64,000 nt of DNA from Undibacterium sp. CCC3.4 (GCF_034347425.1 NZ_CP133779.1:3410001-3474000), one strand, 5' to 3'. Positions 10,600 to 19,453 are shown, counted from the first letter of the stretch. Numbers and translations: made by a program. Notes: generated by a model from the letters alone, not told the origin.

Positions 10600-10834
10600 A
10601 GGCTGTCGCAAAAGGGTTTTCAGTCTGCATCATTACCCCAGCCGCCCGTAACGTCGTTCCTGCGCGCTTTTGGCAGGAATCCAGCGGCGTTCGTGGTTAA
10701 CTGAAAATGCCAGAAGTTGTGGAATTTTCAGTGTAAAAAACGACACTAGGTTCCCGCCAAAAGCACGCGGGAATGACGAGGTATACGGTGTTTCAGGTGT
10801 AAGAAAAGCGTCCATCAGGCTTTTGCGACAGCCT
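10600..10834. mobile_element. MITE-like palindromic element, copy 1
   Basis: A 235-bp element with 15-bp perfect terminal inverted repeats (AGGCTGTCGCAAAAG at 10600, its complement ending 10834). It is flanked by a 6-bp direct repeat CTGAAG (10594-10599 and 10835-10840), as expected of a target duplication. The interior is one long imperfect palindrome centred on a TGAAAATGCCA-type arm. It encodes no transposase; short ORFs crossing it are by-products of the palindrome. The target reconstructs to a hairpin, CCGGCC-TGAA-GGCCGG. Copies 2-4 are at 22861, 27381 and 48225. Confidence 0.85.
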
Positions 10835-10840
10835 CTGAAG

Positions 10841-10860
10841 GCCGGGGTTTCAAACCCCAG
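10841..10860. repeat. Hairpin remnant resembling an IS200/IS605-type end
   Basis: The sequence GCCGGGGTTTCAAACCCC follows copy 1 directly; the same motif in inverse orientation abuts copy 3 (27359-27374). With CCGGCCTGAAG left of copy 1, it rebuilds an end-type hairpin. The resemblance to IS200/IS605-family ends is from memory and needs a search. Confidence 0.45.
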
Positions 10861-10916
10861 TCAGATTTTCAATGAATTTTTTTCAGACGTGGATCATATG
10901 TGGTTTGTAGTGCGGT

Positions 10917-10953
10917 GCACCAAAAAACCGCCTGCCACGCACTGTTATGTCGC
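10917..10953. promoter_or_regulatory. Weak candidate NtrC sites upstream of the nas promoter
   Basis: Two 15-bp sequences with a GCAC half-site, 7 bp spacing and an imperfect right half (GCAC-N7-CCGC at 10917-10931, GCAC-N7-TCGC at 10939-10953), two helical turns apart. They lie about 75-110 bp before the sigma-54 core. NtrC sites are normally GCAC-N7-GTGC, so the match is only half-good. Confidence 0.3.
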
Positions 10954-11026
10954 ACCTGCCGCATCCGCATGGCAAATGGCAGCGCAGTAAACGCTGCAGC
11001 AAGGCGGGAGCAGCTGCTTTTTAGTC

Positions 11027-11042
11027 TGGCACGCTCTGTGCT
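11027..11042 (+). promoter_or_regulatory. Sigma-54 promoter of the nitrate assimilation operon
   Basis: TGGCACGCTCTGTGCT carries the invariant GG (11028-11029) and GC (11040-11041) exactly 10 nt apart, with the full TGGCACG -24 element. Transcription should begin near 11053. Sigma-54 promoters activated by NtrC are established for nas operons such as that of Klebsiella, fitting ammonium-repressed expression. Confidence 0.75.
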
Positions 11043-11052
11043 TAGGTAAAAG

Positions 11053-11174
11053 TACCGAATCAATGACGATTCAGTAAAAAATTTTACGCAGATCTAACGA
11101 TGGGTTTGCTCGGACAACGGCGTCCACACAATCAGACACGGTGTCTGCTTGGGTGGGCGCCTTTTTGTTTTTTT
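11053..11174 (+). promoter_or_regulatory. ANTAR-type antitermination leader of narK-nirBD-nasCA
   Basis: Two small hairpins carry hexaloops with A at position 1 and G at position 4, the signature recognised by ANTAR regulators (NasR, NasT). P1: GAATC, loop AATGAC (11062-11067), GATTC, with an outer TAC/GTA pairing. P2: GGAC, loop AACGGC (11116-11121), GTCC. P2 shares 11119-11125 with the 5' arm of a terminator (GGCGTCCAC 11119-11127 with GTGGGCGCC 11153-11161, then a T-rich run to 11174). The two folds exclude each other. No other gene lies upstream, so the terminator must act on this operon. Nitrate or nitrite presumably lets the regulator stabilise P2. The regulator gene is not in the window. 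Confidence 0.8.
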
Positions 11175-11186
11175 ATGGGGTAAGCA

Positions 11187-12503
11187 ATGATCACGACCAA
11201 TAAAGCAAGCCGCATCGATTTGTGGAATTTTTCAACACCACAAATGCGTGCCTTTCACCTGACCTGGATGGCGTTTTTCGCCTGTTTCTTCGCTTGGTTT
11301 GCCTGCGCACCGTTAATGCCGGTGATCAAGGCAGAATTCCATTTGACGCTAGCCCAGATTGCCAATATCAATATCGCCGCCGTTGCCGTGACAATTTTGG
11401 TTCGCTTGATCGTCGGCCCGATGTGCGACCGCTTCGGACCACGTAAAACCTATACCGGTTTGCTGTTGCTCGGTGCCATTCCGGTATTGGGCGTGGCGAT
11501 GTCGCAAAGTTATGAAAGCTTTTTGTTCTTTCGTTTGTGCATCGGTGCTGTCGGTGCCAGTTTTGTTATCACGCAATATCACACTTCGGTGATGTTTGCT
11601 CCGAATGTGGTCGGTACTGCCAATGCGGCTGCGGCCGGTTGGGGTAACACTGGCGGTGGTGCGGCGCAAGCCTTGATGCCCTTGTTGTTGACGGCCTTGT
11701 TGATGCTTGGCGTCAGCGAAAGCCTGGGCTGGCGCATCGCTTTGGTGGTGCCAGGCGTGGTGATGCTGGTGATGGCGCTGGTCTACTGGCGTTACACGCA
11801 AGATTGCCCTGAAGGTAATTATGCTGAGTTGCGGGCGCAAGGTATCGTGGTCGAAGCAGGTAAAAAAGGCGGCTGGGCCAGTTTTCGCGCTGCCAGCAGC
11901 AATCATCGGGTCTGGTTATTGTTTGTGACTTACGGTGCTTGTTTTGGCGTGGAAATTTTCATTCACAATATCGCCGCCATTTACTACGTTGAGCACTTCG
12001 GTTTGTCCTTGAAAACTGCCGGTTTAGCCGCCGCCAGTTTCGGTTTATTGGCCTTATTTGCGCGTGCTCTCGGTGGTTACTTATCGGATCGTGTCGCGGC
12101 ACGCAGTGGGCTCAATGCCCGCGCGGTTTTGCTGTTTGTCATGATGCTCGGCGAAGGCTTGGGTTTGCTGTGGTTTGCCCATGCTGACAGTGTGACGCTG
12201 GCCATTATTGCTATGCTCAGTTTCGGTTTATTTACCCATATGGCTTGTGGTGCGACTTACGCTTTGGTGCCCTTCATCGATCGTCAGGCCCTTGGTGGGG
12301 TGGCCGGGATCATCGGTGCCGGTGGCAATGTCGGTGCCGTGTTGGCAGGGTTTTTGATGAAAGGTTTGGGCGATGTGCAACAGACCCTGAGCATGCTTGG
12401 CATTTTAGTGACGATCTCCGCCGTATGCGCCATCGCAGTACGCTTTGCGGTCAGTGCTGATAGCGCTGAGCAAGTGCTGGCGGCCACGAACCGTACTGCT
12501 TAA
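11187..12503 (+). CDS. narK: Nitrate/nitrite MFS transporter
   Basis: A 438-residue major facilitator protein of the nitrate/nitrite porter family with about 12 hydrophobic segments. It carries the MFS loop motif (GPMCDRFGPRKTY) and the glycine-rich family signature AAAAGWGNTGGGAAQ in the fifth helix region, plus the second signature VAGIIGAGGNVGAVLAGF. It brings nitrate (and perhaps nitrite) into the cytoplasm for the reductases encoded next. It is the first gene after the leader; GGGG lies upstream of the ATG. The gap to nirB is 10 nt. In other operons it is called nasA or narK2. Confidence 0.92.
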   Translation: MITTNKASRIDLWNFSTPQMRAFHLTWMAFFACFFAWFACAPLMPVIKAEFHLTLAQIANINIAAVAVTILVRLIVGPMCDRFGPRKTYTGLLLLGAIPVLGVAMSQSYESFLFFRLCIGAVGASFVITQYHTSVMFAPNVVGTANAAAAGWGNTGGGAAQALMPLLLTALLMLGVSESLGWRIALVVPGVVMLVMALVYWRYTQDCPEGNYAELRAQGIVVEAGKKGGWASFRAASSNHRVWLLFVTYGACFGVEIFIHNIAAIYYVEHFGLSLKTAGLAAASFGLLALFARALGGYLSDRVAARSGLNARAVLLFVMMLGEGLGLLWFAHADSVTLAIIAMLSFGLFTHMACGATYALVPFIDRQALGGVAGIIGAGGNVGAVLAGFLMKGLGDVQQTLSMLGILVTISAVCAIAVRFAVSADSAEQVLAATNRTA

Positions 12504-12513
12504 GGAGAAATGT

Positions 12514-15087
12514 ATGAAAATCATCGTCATCGGTCATGGCATGGTTGGCCACAAGTTTTTAGAAAGTTTGAGCGAATACGGCGCGAGCAATTTGGACGTC
12601 ACGGTCTTATGTGAAGAACCACGTGGTGCTTACGATAGGGTGCATTTGTCGGAATTTTTCTCCGGTAAAACGGCCGAGGACTTATCGTTGGTCGCGCCCG
12701 ATTTTTTTGAGCGCAGCGGCATCGCGCTCAAACTCAATGCCAAGGCGCAATCGATCGATACGGTGGCTAAGACAGTCAGTTTTACTGTGCATGGCGTAAG
12801 TCAAACCTTGTCGTATGATAAGTTGGTGATGGCGACCGGTTCCTATCCTTTCGTTCCTACTTTGGCTGGTAATCAACGGCGCGATTGCTTCGTTTATCGC
12901 ACCATTGAAGATTTAGAAGCGATGCAGGAATGTGGCTCGCGTTCGCGCACCGGGGTGGTCATCGGCGGTGGTTTGCTCGGTCTTGAGTGCGCCAAAGCAT
13001 TGCGCGACATGGGGCTGGAAACACATGTGGTCGAGTTCGCTCCACGCTTGATGGCGGTGCAGATGGATGAGAGCGGCGGCCGAGTTTTACGGCAAAAAAT
13101 CGAAGCCCTCGGGGTGACGGCGCACACGCAGAAAAACACCTTGGAAATCGTCGATGGTAACAGCGCGACGCACCGCATGCGTTTCGAAGATGGCAGTCAC
13201 CTCGAAACCGATATGATCGTGTTCTCGGCCGGCATTCGTCCACGCGATGAGTTGGCGCGCGACAACGGCTTGGCAGTGGGTCCACGCGGTGGCATTGTCA
13301 TCGATAATCGTTGCCGTACTTCCGATCCAGCGGTCTACGCCATCGGTGAGTGTGCTTTGTGGGATGGAAAAATTTACGGTTTGGTCGCGCCCGGGTATGA
13401 AATGGCGCGCGTGGCCGCAGCTCAGATAGTCAGTGACAGTACCGCCGTTGAGGCCGTTGCTGAGGTCGCCGCGTTGCCGGAGTTTAACGGGGCCGACATG
13501 AGCACCAAGCTCAAGTTGATGGGGGTCGATGTGGCCAGTCTTGGCGACCCGCATGGCAGCGTGCTCGGTAGCCGGGCCTACCAATTTACCGATGAGCGTA
13601 AGCAAGTTTATAAAAAGATCGTGGTCTCGGAATGTGGCAAGTATTTGCTCGGTGCGGTCATGGTCGGCGATGCCACGGAATATGGCAATTTGTTGCAGAT
13701 GATGTTGAATCGCATCGAGTTGCCGGCCGCACCGGAATTTTTGATATTGCCGCAGGCCGATGGCAGCGCCAAGCCCGCCTTCGGGGTCGAGGCTTTGCCC
13801 GATACGGCGCAAATTTGCTCCTGCAATAACGTCAATAAAGGGGCGCTGTGTGCCGCCGTCGGCAATGGCGCGACCAATATCGCCAGTTTGAAAAGCTGCA
13901 CCAAGGCCGGTACCGCTTGCGGTGGTTGTGTGCCCTTAGTGACGCAGATCATGAAGGCGGAAATGAAGAAGCAAGGCCTGGCGGTGAATAACCATATCTG
14001 TGAGCATTTCGCTTGCTCGCGCCAAGAACTCTACCATTTTGTCCGGGTTGGTCAGATCAAAGACTTTTCTACTTTATTGGCACAGCATGGTAAGGGCTTG
14101 GGCTGCGATATTTGCAAGCCTTTGGCCGCCAATATTTTGGCCTCGTGCTGGAATGAATTCGTGCTGAAGAAAGAGCATGCCAGCTTGCAAGACAGTAATG
14201 ACTATTTCTTGGGCAATATTCAAAAAGATGGCACTTACTCGGTTGTGCCACGTATGGCTGGTGGTGAAGTGACGGCCGATGGCTTGATCGCGGTCGGGCA
14301 GGTCGCCAAAAAATACGCGCTGTACACCAAGATCACCGGCGGCCAGCGGGTCGATTTGTTCGGTGCTCGCCTGGAGCAATTGCCACTGATTTGGGAAGAG
14401 TTGATCGCTGCCGGTTTCGAGTCTGGTCATGCTTACGGCAAATCGCTGCGCACGGTGAAGTCTTGCGTCGGCTCGACTTGGTGTCGATATGGCGTCGATG
14501 ACAGCATGGGCTTGGCGATTGCACTGGAAAATCGTTACAAAGGCTTGCGTTCGCCGCATAAGATCAAATTCGGGGTGTCGGGTTGCACGCGCGAATGCGC
14601 CGAGGCGCAAAGCAAGGATGTCGGTATTATCGCCACCGAAAAAGGTTGGAATCTTTACGTCTGCGGCAATGGCGGCATGAAGCCACGCCATGCGGAATTG
14701 CTCGCCGCCGATCTCGATAAGACGACGCTGGTTCGTTACATCGACCGCTTCTTGATGTTTTACGTACGCACCGCTGACCGTTTGCAACGCACCAGCGTCT
14801 GGCGCGACAATCTCGAAGGTGGTCTCGACTACCTCAAACAGGTGGTGGTAGAAGACAAACTGCTGCTGGCCGACGAGTTGGAAGCGCAGATGCAGCAAGT
14901 GGTCGATACCTATGAGTGTGAATGGAAAAAAGCCGTCAATGATCCTGCCACGCGCCAGCGTTTCCGTCATTTTGTCAACAGCGATCAGGCCGATCAGAAC
15001 GTAGTGTTTATGCAAGAACGTGGGCAAATTCGCCCGGCTAGCTTGCAAGAACGTGGCGTGATCCCGATTGCCGAATTGGTCGAATGA
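12514..15087 (+). CDS. nirB: Assimilatory nitrite reductase [NAD(P)H] large subunit
   Basis: An 857-residue enzyme that reduces nitrite to ammonium in the cytoplasm. An N-terminal FAD/NAD(P)H oxidoreductase module (GHGMVGHKF, GGGLLGLECAKAL) is followed by a BFD-like [2Fe-2S] region (CSCNNV, SCTKAGTACGGC, about residues 433-475). A second Cys-containing segment and the sirohaem/4Fe-4S module follow, with CVGSTWC (about 650) and GCTREC (about 690). The ATG at 12514 is chosen because AAGGAG sits 6 nt upstream and it begins MKIIVIGHGMVG, the family start; an upstream in-frame start would lie inside narK. Full length for the family. Confidence 0.95.
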   Translation: MKIIVIGHGMVGHKFLESLSEYGASNLDVTVLCEEPRGAYDRVHLSEFFSGKTAEDLSLVAPDFFERSGIALKLNAKAQSIDTVAKTVSFTVHGVSQTLSYDKLVMATGSYPFVPTLAGNQRRDCFVYRTIEDLEAMQECGSRSRTGVVIGGGLLGLECAKALRDMGLETHVVEFAPRLMAVQMDESGGRVLRQKIEALGVTAHTQKNTLEIVDGNSATHRMRFEDGSHLETDMIVFSAGIRPRDELARDNGLAVGPRGGIVIDNRCRTSDPAVYAIGECALWDGKIYGLVAPGYEMARVAAAQIVSDSTAVEAVAEVAALPEFNGADMSTKLKLMGVDVASLGDPHGSVLGSRAYQFTDERKQVYKKIVVSECGKYLLGAVMVGDATEYGNLLQMMLNRIELPAAPEFLILPQADGSAKPAFGVEALPDTAQICSCNNVNKGALCAAVGNGATNIASLKSCTKAGTACGGCVPLVTQIMKAEMKKQGLAVNNHICEHFACSRQELYHFVRVGQIKDFSTLLAQHGKGLGCDICKPLAANILASCWNEFVLKKEHASLQDSNDYFLGNIQKDGTYSVVPRMAGGEVTADGLIAVGQVAKKYALYTKITGGQRVDLFGARLEQLPLIWEELIAAGFESGHAYGKSLRTVKSCVGSTWCRYGVDDSMGLAIALENRYKGLRSPHKIKFGVSGCTRECAEAQSKDVGIIATEKGWNLYVCGNGGMKPRHAELLAADLDKTTLVRYIDRFLMFYVRTADRLQRTSVWRDNLEGGLDYLKQVVVEDKLLLADELEAQMQQVVDTYECEWKKAVNDPATRQRFRHFVNSDQADQNVVFMQERGQIRPASLQERGVIPIAELVE

Positions 15088-15115
15088 TGAATCAGTCCTA
15101 TCCAGAGAAGGAATC

Positions 15116-15466
15116 ATGATGCATAACGATAGTCGCAGTAATCATTGGTTGGCCGTTTGTCGGCTTGATCAAATCCTACCCAATACCGGCGTGTGTGCGC
15201 TGCTTGAGGGCGAGCAAGTCGCGGTGTTTCATGTCGACGATGGTCAATCGCGCGTGTTTGCGATTCATAATTACGACCCCAATGCCGGTGCTGCCGTATT
15301 GGCGCGCGGCTTGGTCGGTAATTTGGCCGAGCGCATCGTCGTGGCCTCGCCGATTTACAAGCATCACTTCGATTTGCAAACCGGAGAGTGTTTGGAAGCA
15401 CCGGAACATTCGGTCTCAGCCTATCCGGCCCGTATTACTGATGGTCAAATCTGGGTCGGCATATGA
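15116..15466 (+). CDS. nirD: Nitrite reductase small subunit, Rieske-fold
   Basis: A 116-residue NirD-type partner of NirB. It has the Rieske-like fold region (AVFHVDDGQSRVFAIHNYDP, SPIYKHHFDLQTGEC) but lacks the two Cys-His pairs of true Rieske proteins, as usual for NirD. Two adjacent ATG codons (15116, 15119) share the AAGGA site; 15119 has the better spacing. It overlaps the next gene by 4 nt (ATGA), so translation is probably coupled. Confidence 0.9.
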   Translation: MMHNDSRSNHWLAVCRLDQILPNTGVCALLEGEQVAVFHVDDGQSRVFAIHNYDPNAGAAVLARGLVGNLAERIVVASPIYKHHFDLQTGECLEAPEHSVSAYPARITDGQIWVGI

Positions 15467-16692
15467 GTACGCCGGCCGCCAAACCGTCCTTAGTCGTGAT
15501 CGGCAATGGTATGGCCGGCATGCGTACGGTGGAAGAATTGCACAAGCTGGCCCCCGACTTGTACGACATCACGGTCTTCGGTGCCGAGCCGCATGGTAAC
15601 TATAACCGTATCTTGTTGTCGCCCTTGTTGGCTGGTGATAAACAAGTGGCCGACATCATGTTGCATACGCGCGAATGGTATGCGCAACATGAAATCACTT
15701 TGCATGCCGGTGACCCGGTGGTGGACATCGATCGTCAGCGCCGCATCGTGCGCTCGCGTGCCGGCACCGAGGTCGCCTATGATCGCTTGTTGTTGGCCAC
15801 CGGTTCCAGCCCCTTCATCATTCCCGTCCCCGGCCATGATTTACCAGGCGTGATTGCATTTCGCGATCTCGAAGATGTCGAAACCATGTTGCAAGCTGCC
15901 CGTACACATCGCCATGCGGTGGTGATAGGCGGCGGCTTGTTAGGCTTGGAAGCAGCCAACGGCTTGCTGCGGCAAGGGATGATCGTGACGGTCGTGCATG
16001 TCTGCGACAGCTTGATGGAACGGCAATTAGACAAGTCGGCCGCCTTATTGCTCAAGCAAGCCTTGGAACGCAAAGGCATGAATTTTTTATTGGCCGCCAC
16101 GACCAGCGAAATTATCGGCACGCAAAGGGTGAGCGCAGTACGCTTCGCCGATGGTACTGAAATTGCCGCCGATTTGGTGGTCATGGCAGTCGGTGTGCGT
16201 CCGAATATAGCTTTGGCGAAACAAGCCGGCTTGCATTGCGAACGCGCGATTGTGGTCGATGACACGCTGCAAACCTATGATCCGCGCATTTATGCCGTCG
16301 GCGAGTGCGTCCAACACCGCAGCGCAACCTTCGGTTTGGTGGCGCCGATCTGGGAGCAAGCGCGTGTGTGCGGGGCCCATCTGGCTGGTGCCGGACATCG
16401 CCGCTATGTGCAGCAAGCCACGGCGACTAAACTCAAAGTGACCGGGGTAGATTTGTATTCGGCGGGCGACTTCATCGGTGCCGATGGCAGTGAAGAATTG
16501 GTGATGCGCGATCCGCGCCGTGGTATCTACAAGCGTTTGGTGTTGCAAGCGAATTTGATTGTAGGTGCCGTGCTGGTCGGCGATGTCAAAGACGGTCCTT
16601 GGTACTTTGATTTAATTCAACGCCGCACCGACATCTCGGCTTTACGCAATCAATTATTATTTGGGCAAGCGCTGTGTGCGCCCGTCTCCTGA
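15463..16692 (+). CDS. nasC: FAD-dependent electron-transfer subunit of assimilatory nitrate reductase
   Basis: A 409-residue protein of the NirB N-terminal/NasC type. It has an FAD-binding GNGMAGMRTVEEL motif, an NAD-binding GGGLLGLEAANGL motif and an ATGSSPF element, but no sirohaem or iron-sulfur module. It probably passes electrons from NADH to the molybdenum subunit encoded next; that catalytic subunit carries its own C-terminal [2Fe-2S] domain, which explains why this one needs none. Its start overlaps the nirD stop, and nasA starts 13 nt after it. It resembles the NirB N-terminus, so an old duplication is likely. Confidence 0.85.
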   Translation: MSTPAAKPSLVVIGNGMAGMRTVEELHKLAPDLYDITVFGAEPHGNYNRILLSPLLAGDKQVADIMLHTREWYAQHEITLHAGDPVVDIDRQRRIVRSRAGTEVAYDRLLLATGSSPFIIPVPGHDLPGVIAFRDLEDVETMLQAARTHRHAVVIGGGLLGLEAANGLLRQGMIVTVVHVCDSLMERQLDKSAALLLKQALERKGMNFLLAATTSEIIGTQRVSAVRFADGTEIAADLVVMAVGVRPNIALAKQAGLHCERAIVVDDTLQTYDPRIYAVGECVQHRSATFGLVAPIWEQARVCGAHLAGAGHRRYVQQATATKLKVTGVDLYSAGDFIGADGSEELVMRDPRRGIYKRLVLQANLIVGAVLVGDVKDGPWYFDLIQRRTDISALRNQLLFGQALCAPVS

Positions 16693-16705
16693 TCAGGAAT
16701 CAAGT

Positions 16706-19453
16706 ATGAATCTCGACCAAACTGGCCTTGTTACTGGCACCGTGTGCACCACTTGTCCTTACTGTGGCGTTGGCTGCGGCGTGCGCGCCAGCGTCGGTGC
16801 CGATGGTGGTATTGCCATCGCCGGTGACCCGGATCATCCGGCGAATGCCGGCCGCCTGTGCGTCAAAGGATCGGCGCTCGATGAAAGCTTGAGCCTCGAT
16901 GGTCGATTGCTGCAACCACAAATGCGCGATGCTGCCAGCGGCTTGATGCAAACCAGCTCCTGGGAACAAGCGCTGAGCCGCGTGGCCAGCGGCTTTGCCG
17001 ATATCATCGCGCAGCATGGGGCCGACGCGGTCGCCTTGTATGTCTCAGGGCAGTTGCTGACCGAAGACTATTACATCGCTAACAAACTCATGAAAGGCTT
17101 TATTGGTACGGCCAATATCGATACCAATTCGCGTTTGTGCATGTCGTCGGCAGTGGCCGGGCATAAGCGTGCTTTTGGAGCCGATCTGGTGCCAGTTTGT
17201 TATGATGATCTGGAACTGGCCGATCTGGTGGTTTTGGTTGGCTCGAATACGGCATGGTGTCATCCGATTTTATTTCAACGCATTGCTAAGATTAAAGAAA
17301 GTCGGCCAGCCATGAAGCTGGTGGTGATTGACCCGCGTCGCACTGCTACCAGCGATTTGGCGGATCTGCATTTGCCGCTCAAACCGGGCAGCGATGTCTG
17401 GCTGTTCAATGGCTTGCTCGATTATTTGTCGCGCAACGGCTATGCCGATCAGGCTTTTGTCGCCGCGCACACGCAAGGAGGGCATGACGCTTTGCAGGTA
17501 GCGGCACAGAGCAGCGGCGACGTGCTCGAAGTGGCGCAACAGTGCAAGCTCGATCCAGCCCAGATAGAGGCCTTTTATGCCTTGTTTGCCGGCACAAAAA
17601 AAGTCATCACGGCGTTTTCTCAAGGCGTCAATCAATCCTCCTCCGGCACCGACAAGGTCAACAGCATCATCAATTGCCACTTGCTGAGCGCGCGCATCGG
17701 CCAGCCCGGCATGGGGCCGTTTTCTCTGACTGGCCAACCGAATGCCATGGGTGGACGAGAAGTCGGCGGGCTGGCGAATTTGCTGGCCGCGCACATGGAG
17801 CTCAATAATGAGCAACATCGTGAGACGGTACAAAGCTTTTGGAATGCACCACGCATCGCCGAGCGGCCCGGTTTGAAAGCGGTGGAATTGTTTCAGGCCA
17901 TCGAACAGGGGCGCATCAAGGCAGTTTGGATTATCGCCACTAATCCGGTGGTCAGCTTGCCCGATGCCGATCAAGTACAACGGGCGCTGGCTAAATGCGA
18001 ACTCGTGGTGGTCTCCGATATTGTCAGTCACACCGACACCAATGCCTGGGCCGATGTCTTGTTGCCAGCCTTGGGCTGGGGTGAGAAAGACGGCACCGTC
18101 ACCAATTCCGAGCGCTGTATCTCACGGCAACGCGCATTTCTCAGTGCGCCCGGTGCGGCGCGCCCCGACTGGCGCATACTGTGCGATGTCGCCCAAAAAA
18201 TGGCTTACTCAGGTTTTGACTACCAAGACGTGCATGAAATCTTTGATGAACATGCGCGACTCAGTGCTTTTCGCAATGGCAGCGGCAGTGCAGAAGTACC
18301 GCGCGTATTCAATCTCAGCGGTTTGACTGGCATGAGCAAGGCGCAATACGATGCACTCGCACCAGTGCAGTGGCCAGTAACACGGGCTGCCGATGGTCAG
18401 CCGCGTGGCACGGCACGCTTGTTTTCCGACGGCAAGTTTACCCATGCCGATGGCAAAGCACGTTTTATTGCCACGCCGCCGCGCCCGCCCGTGCATGCGC
18501 CGAATCCCGAGTATCCGCTGATTCTCAATACCGGCCGGGTGCGCGATCAATGGCATACCATGACACGCACTGGCAAAGCCGCAAAACTGGCGGATCATAC
18601 AGCTGAATCGTTCATCGACATGCATCCGCAAGATGCCTTGTTGTGCGGGGTGCGCGAAGGCAGTCTGGCGCGCGTTTCTTCCCCTTGGGGTGCCATGGTG
18701 GCCAAGGTGCAGCATGGCGGCGGCATTGCGCGCGGCAGTATTTTTGTGCCCATCCATTGGAGTAATCAAACCACCTCAGATGGTCGCATCGGTGCCGTAG
18801 TCAATCCGGTGGTCGATCCGGTGTCGGGCGAGCCGGAATTCAAACACACACCGGTGCGGGTAGAAGAGTTTCCGGTGTCGTGGTATGGCTTCATCCTGAC
18901 GCGGCGGGAATTGGCACTCGATGAGGTGACCCATTGGACGCGGATACAGGGACGCGAGATGCTGCGCTATGAACTGGCCGGCAGGAAATTGATTTCTGAT
19001 CCGTCCGCTTGGGCGCGACAATTGATGCTTGCTACCGACGTGGATGCCGATTGGCTTGACTATGCCGATGACAGCGCTGGTGTTTATCGTGCCGTCCACT
19101 TGGTCGATGAGCGCATCGACAGTTGCATTTTTCTCTCGCCGCGTGCCGATTTGCCGGCGCGGGCTTGGCTGGCCGGCCTGTTTGCCAAACAGCGGCTCGA
19201 CGAGATCGATCGGGTCGGGCTGTTGCTCGGTCAAACCATCGCCCCCGGCATTGATGCCGGCCCGACCATTTGTTCTTGCTATGGCGTAGGGCGCAATACC
19301 ATCTGCCATGCGATTCGTGAGCATGGTATGGAAACCGTGGCACAAGTCACCAATTGCCTGAAAGCCGGTGGTAATTGTGGTTCGTGTGTGCCGGAAATAA
19401 AAAAATTGCTGGCGTTGGTAGCATTGGAAGCGGCGGTGGAGCAATCGGCGTAG
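16706..19453 (+). CDS. nasA: Assimilatory nitrate reductase, molybdopterin catalytic subunit
   Basis: A 915-residue cytoplasmic Mo-bis-MGD enzyme that reduces nitrate to nitrite. The N-terminal [4Fe-4S] site is CTTCPYCGVGC with a later LCVKG. Molybdopterin-binding regions include GSNTAWCHP and GQPNAMGGREVGG. A C-terminal BFD-like [2Fe-2S] domain (about residue 853 onward: CSCYGVGRNTIC, NCLKAGGNCGSC) is typical of the Klebsiella NasA type. The ATG at 16706 is preferred over an in-frame start at 16661 that lies within nasC. It is the last gene of the operon; no T-run terminator follows. Confidence 0.93.
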   Translation: MNLDQTGLVTGTVCTTCPYCGVGCGVRASVGADGGIAIAGDPDHPANAGRLCVKGSALDESLSLDGRLLQPQMRDAASGLMQTSSWEQALSRVASGFADIIAQHGADAVALYVSGQLLTEDYYIANKLMKGFIGTANIDTNSRLCMSSAVAGHKRAFGADLVPVCYDDLELADLVVLVGSNTAWCHPILFQRIAKIKESRPAMKLVVIDPRRTATSDLADLHLPLKPGSDVWLFNGLLDYLSRNGYADQAFVAAHTQGGHDALQVAAQSSGDVLEVAQQCKLDPAQIEAFYALFAGTKKVITAFSQGVNQSSSGTDKVNSIINCHLLSARIGQPGMGPFSLTGQPNAMGGREVGGLANLLAAHMELNNEQHRETVQSFWNAPRIAERPGLKAVELFQAIEQGRIKAVWIIATNPVVSLPDADQVQRALAKCELVVVSDIVSHTDTNAWADVLLPALGWGEKDGTVTNSERCISRQRAFLSAPGAARPDWRILCDVAQKMAYSGFDYQDVHEIFDEHARLSAFRNGSGSAEVPRVFNLSGLTGMSKAQYDALAPVQWPVTRAADGQPRGTARLFSDGKFTHADGKARFIATPPRPPVHAPNPEYPLILNTGRVRDQWHTMTRTGKAAKLADHTAESFIDMHPQDALLCGVREGSLARVSSPWGAMVAKVQHGGGIARGSIFVPIHWSNQTTSDGRIGAVVNPVVDPVSGEPEFKHTPVRVEEFPVSWYGFILTRRELALDEVTHWTRIQGREMLRYELAGRKLISDPSAWARQLMLATDVDADWLDYADDSAGVYRAVHLVDERIDSCIFLSPRADLPARAWLAGLFAKQRLDEIDRVGLLLGQTIAPGIDAGPTICSCYGVGRNTICHAIREHGMETVAQVTNCLKAGGNCGSCVPEIKKLLALVALEAAVEQSA

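Noticed and set aside
10633..10990. ORFs across MITE copy 1, and similar ones at 27355-27594 and 48190-48462
   Set aside because: They translate the palindrome arms and recur wherever the element lies, without starts or ribosome sites in the flanks. They are by-products of the repeat.
11119..11174. Simple terminator of an upstream gene
   Set aside because: katG already ends at its own terminator 730 bp earlier and no plus-strand gene lies between; the hairpin follows a sigma-54 promoter and overlaps an A1/G4 hairpin, so an attenuator fits better.
13087..13812. Long antisense ORFs within nirB, carB and ftsH (for example 14074-15117, 35940-37052)
   Set aside because: All are opposite confident genes and show mirrored codon bias with no homology signature.
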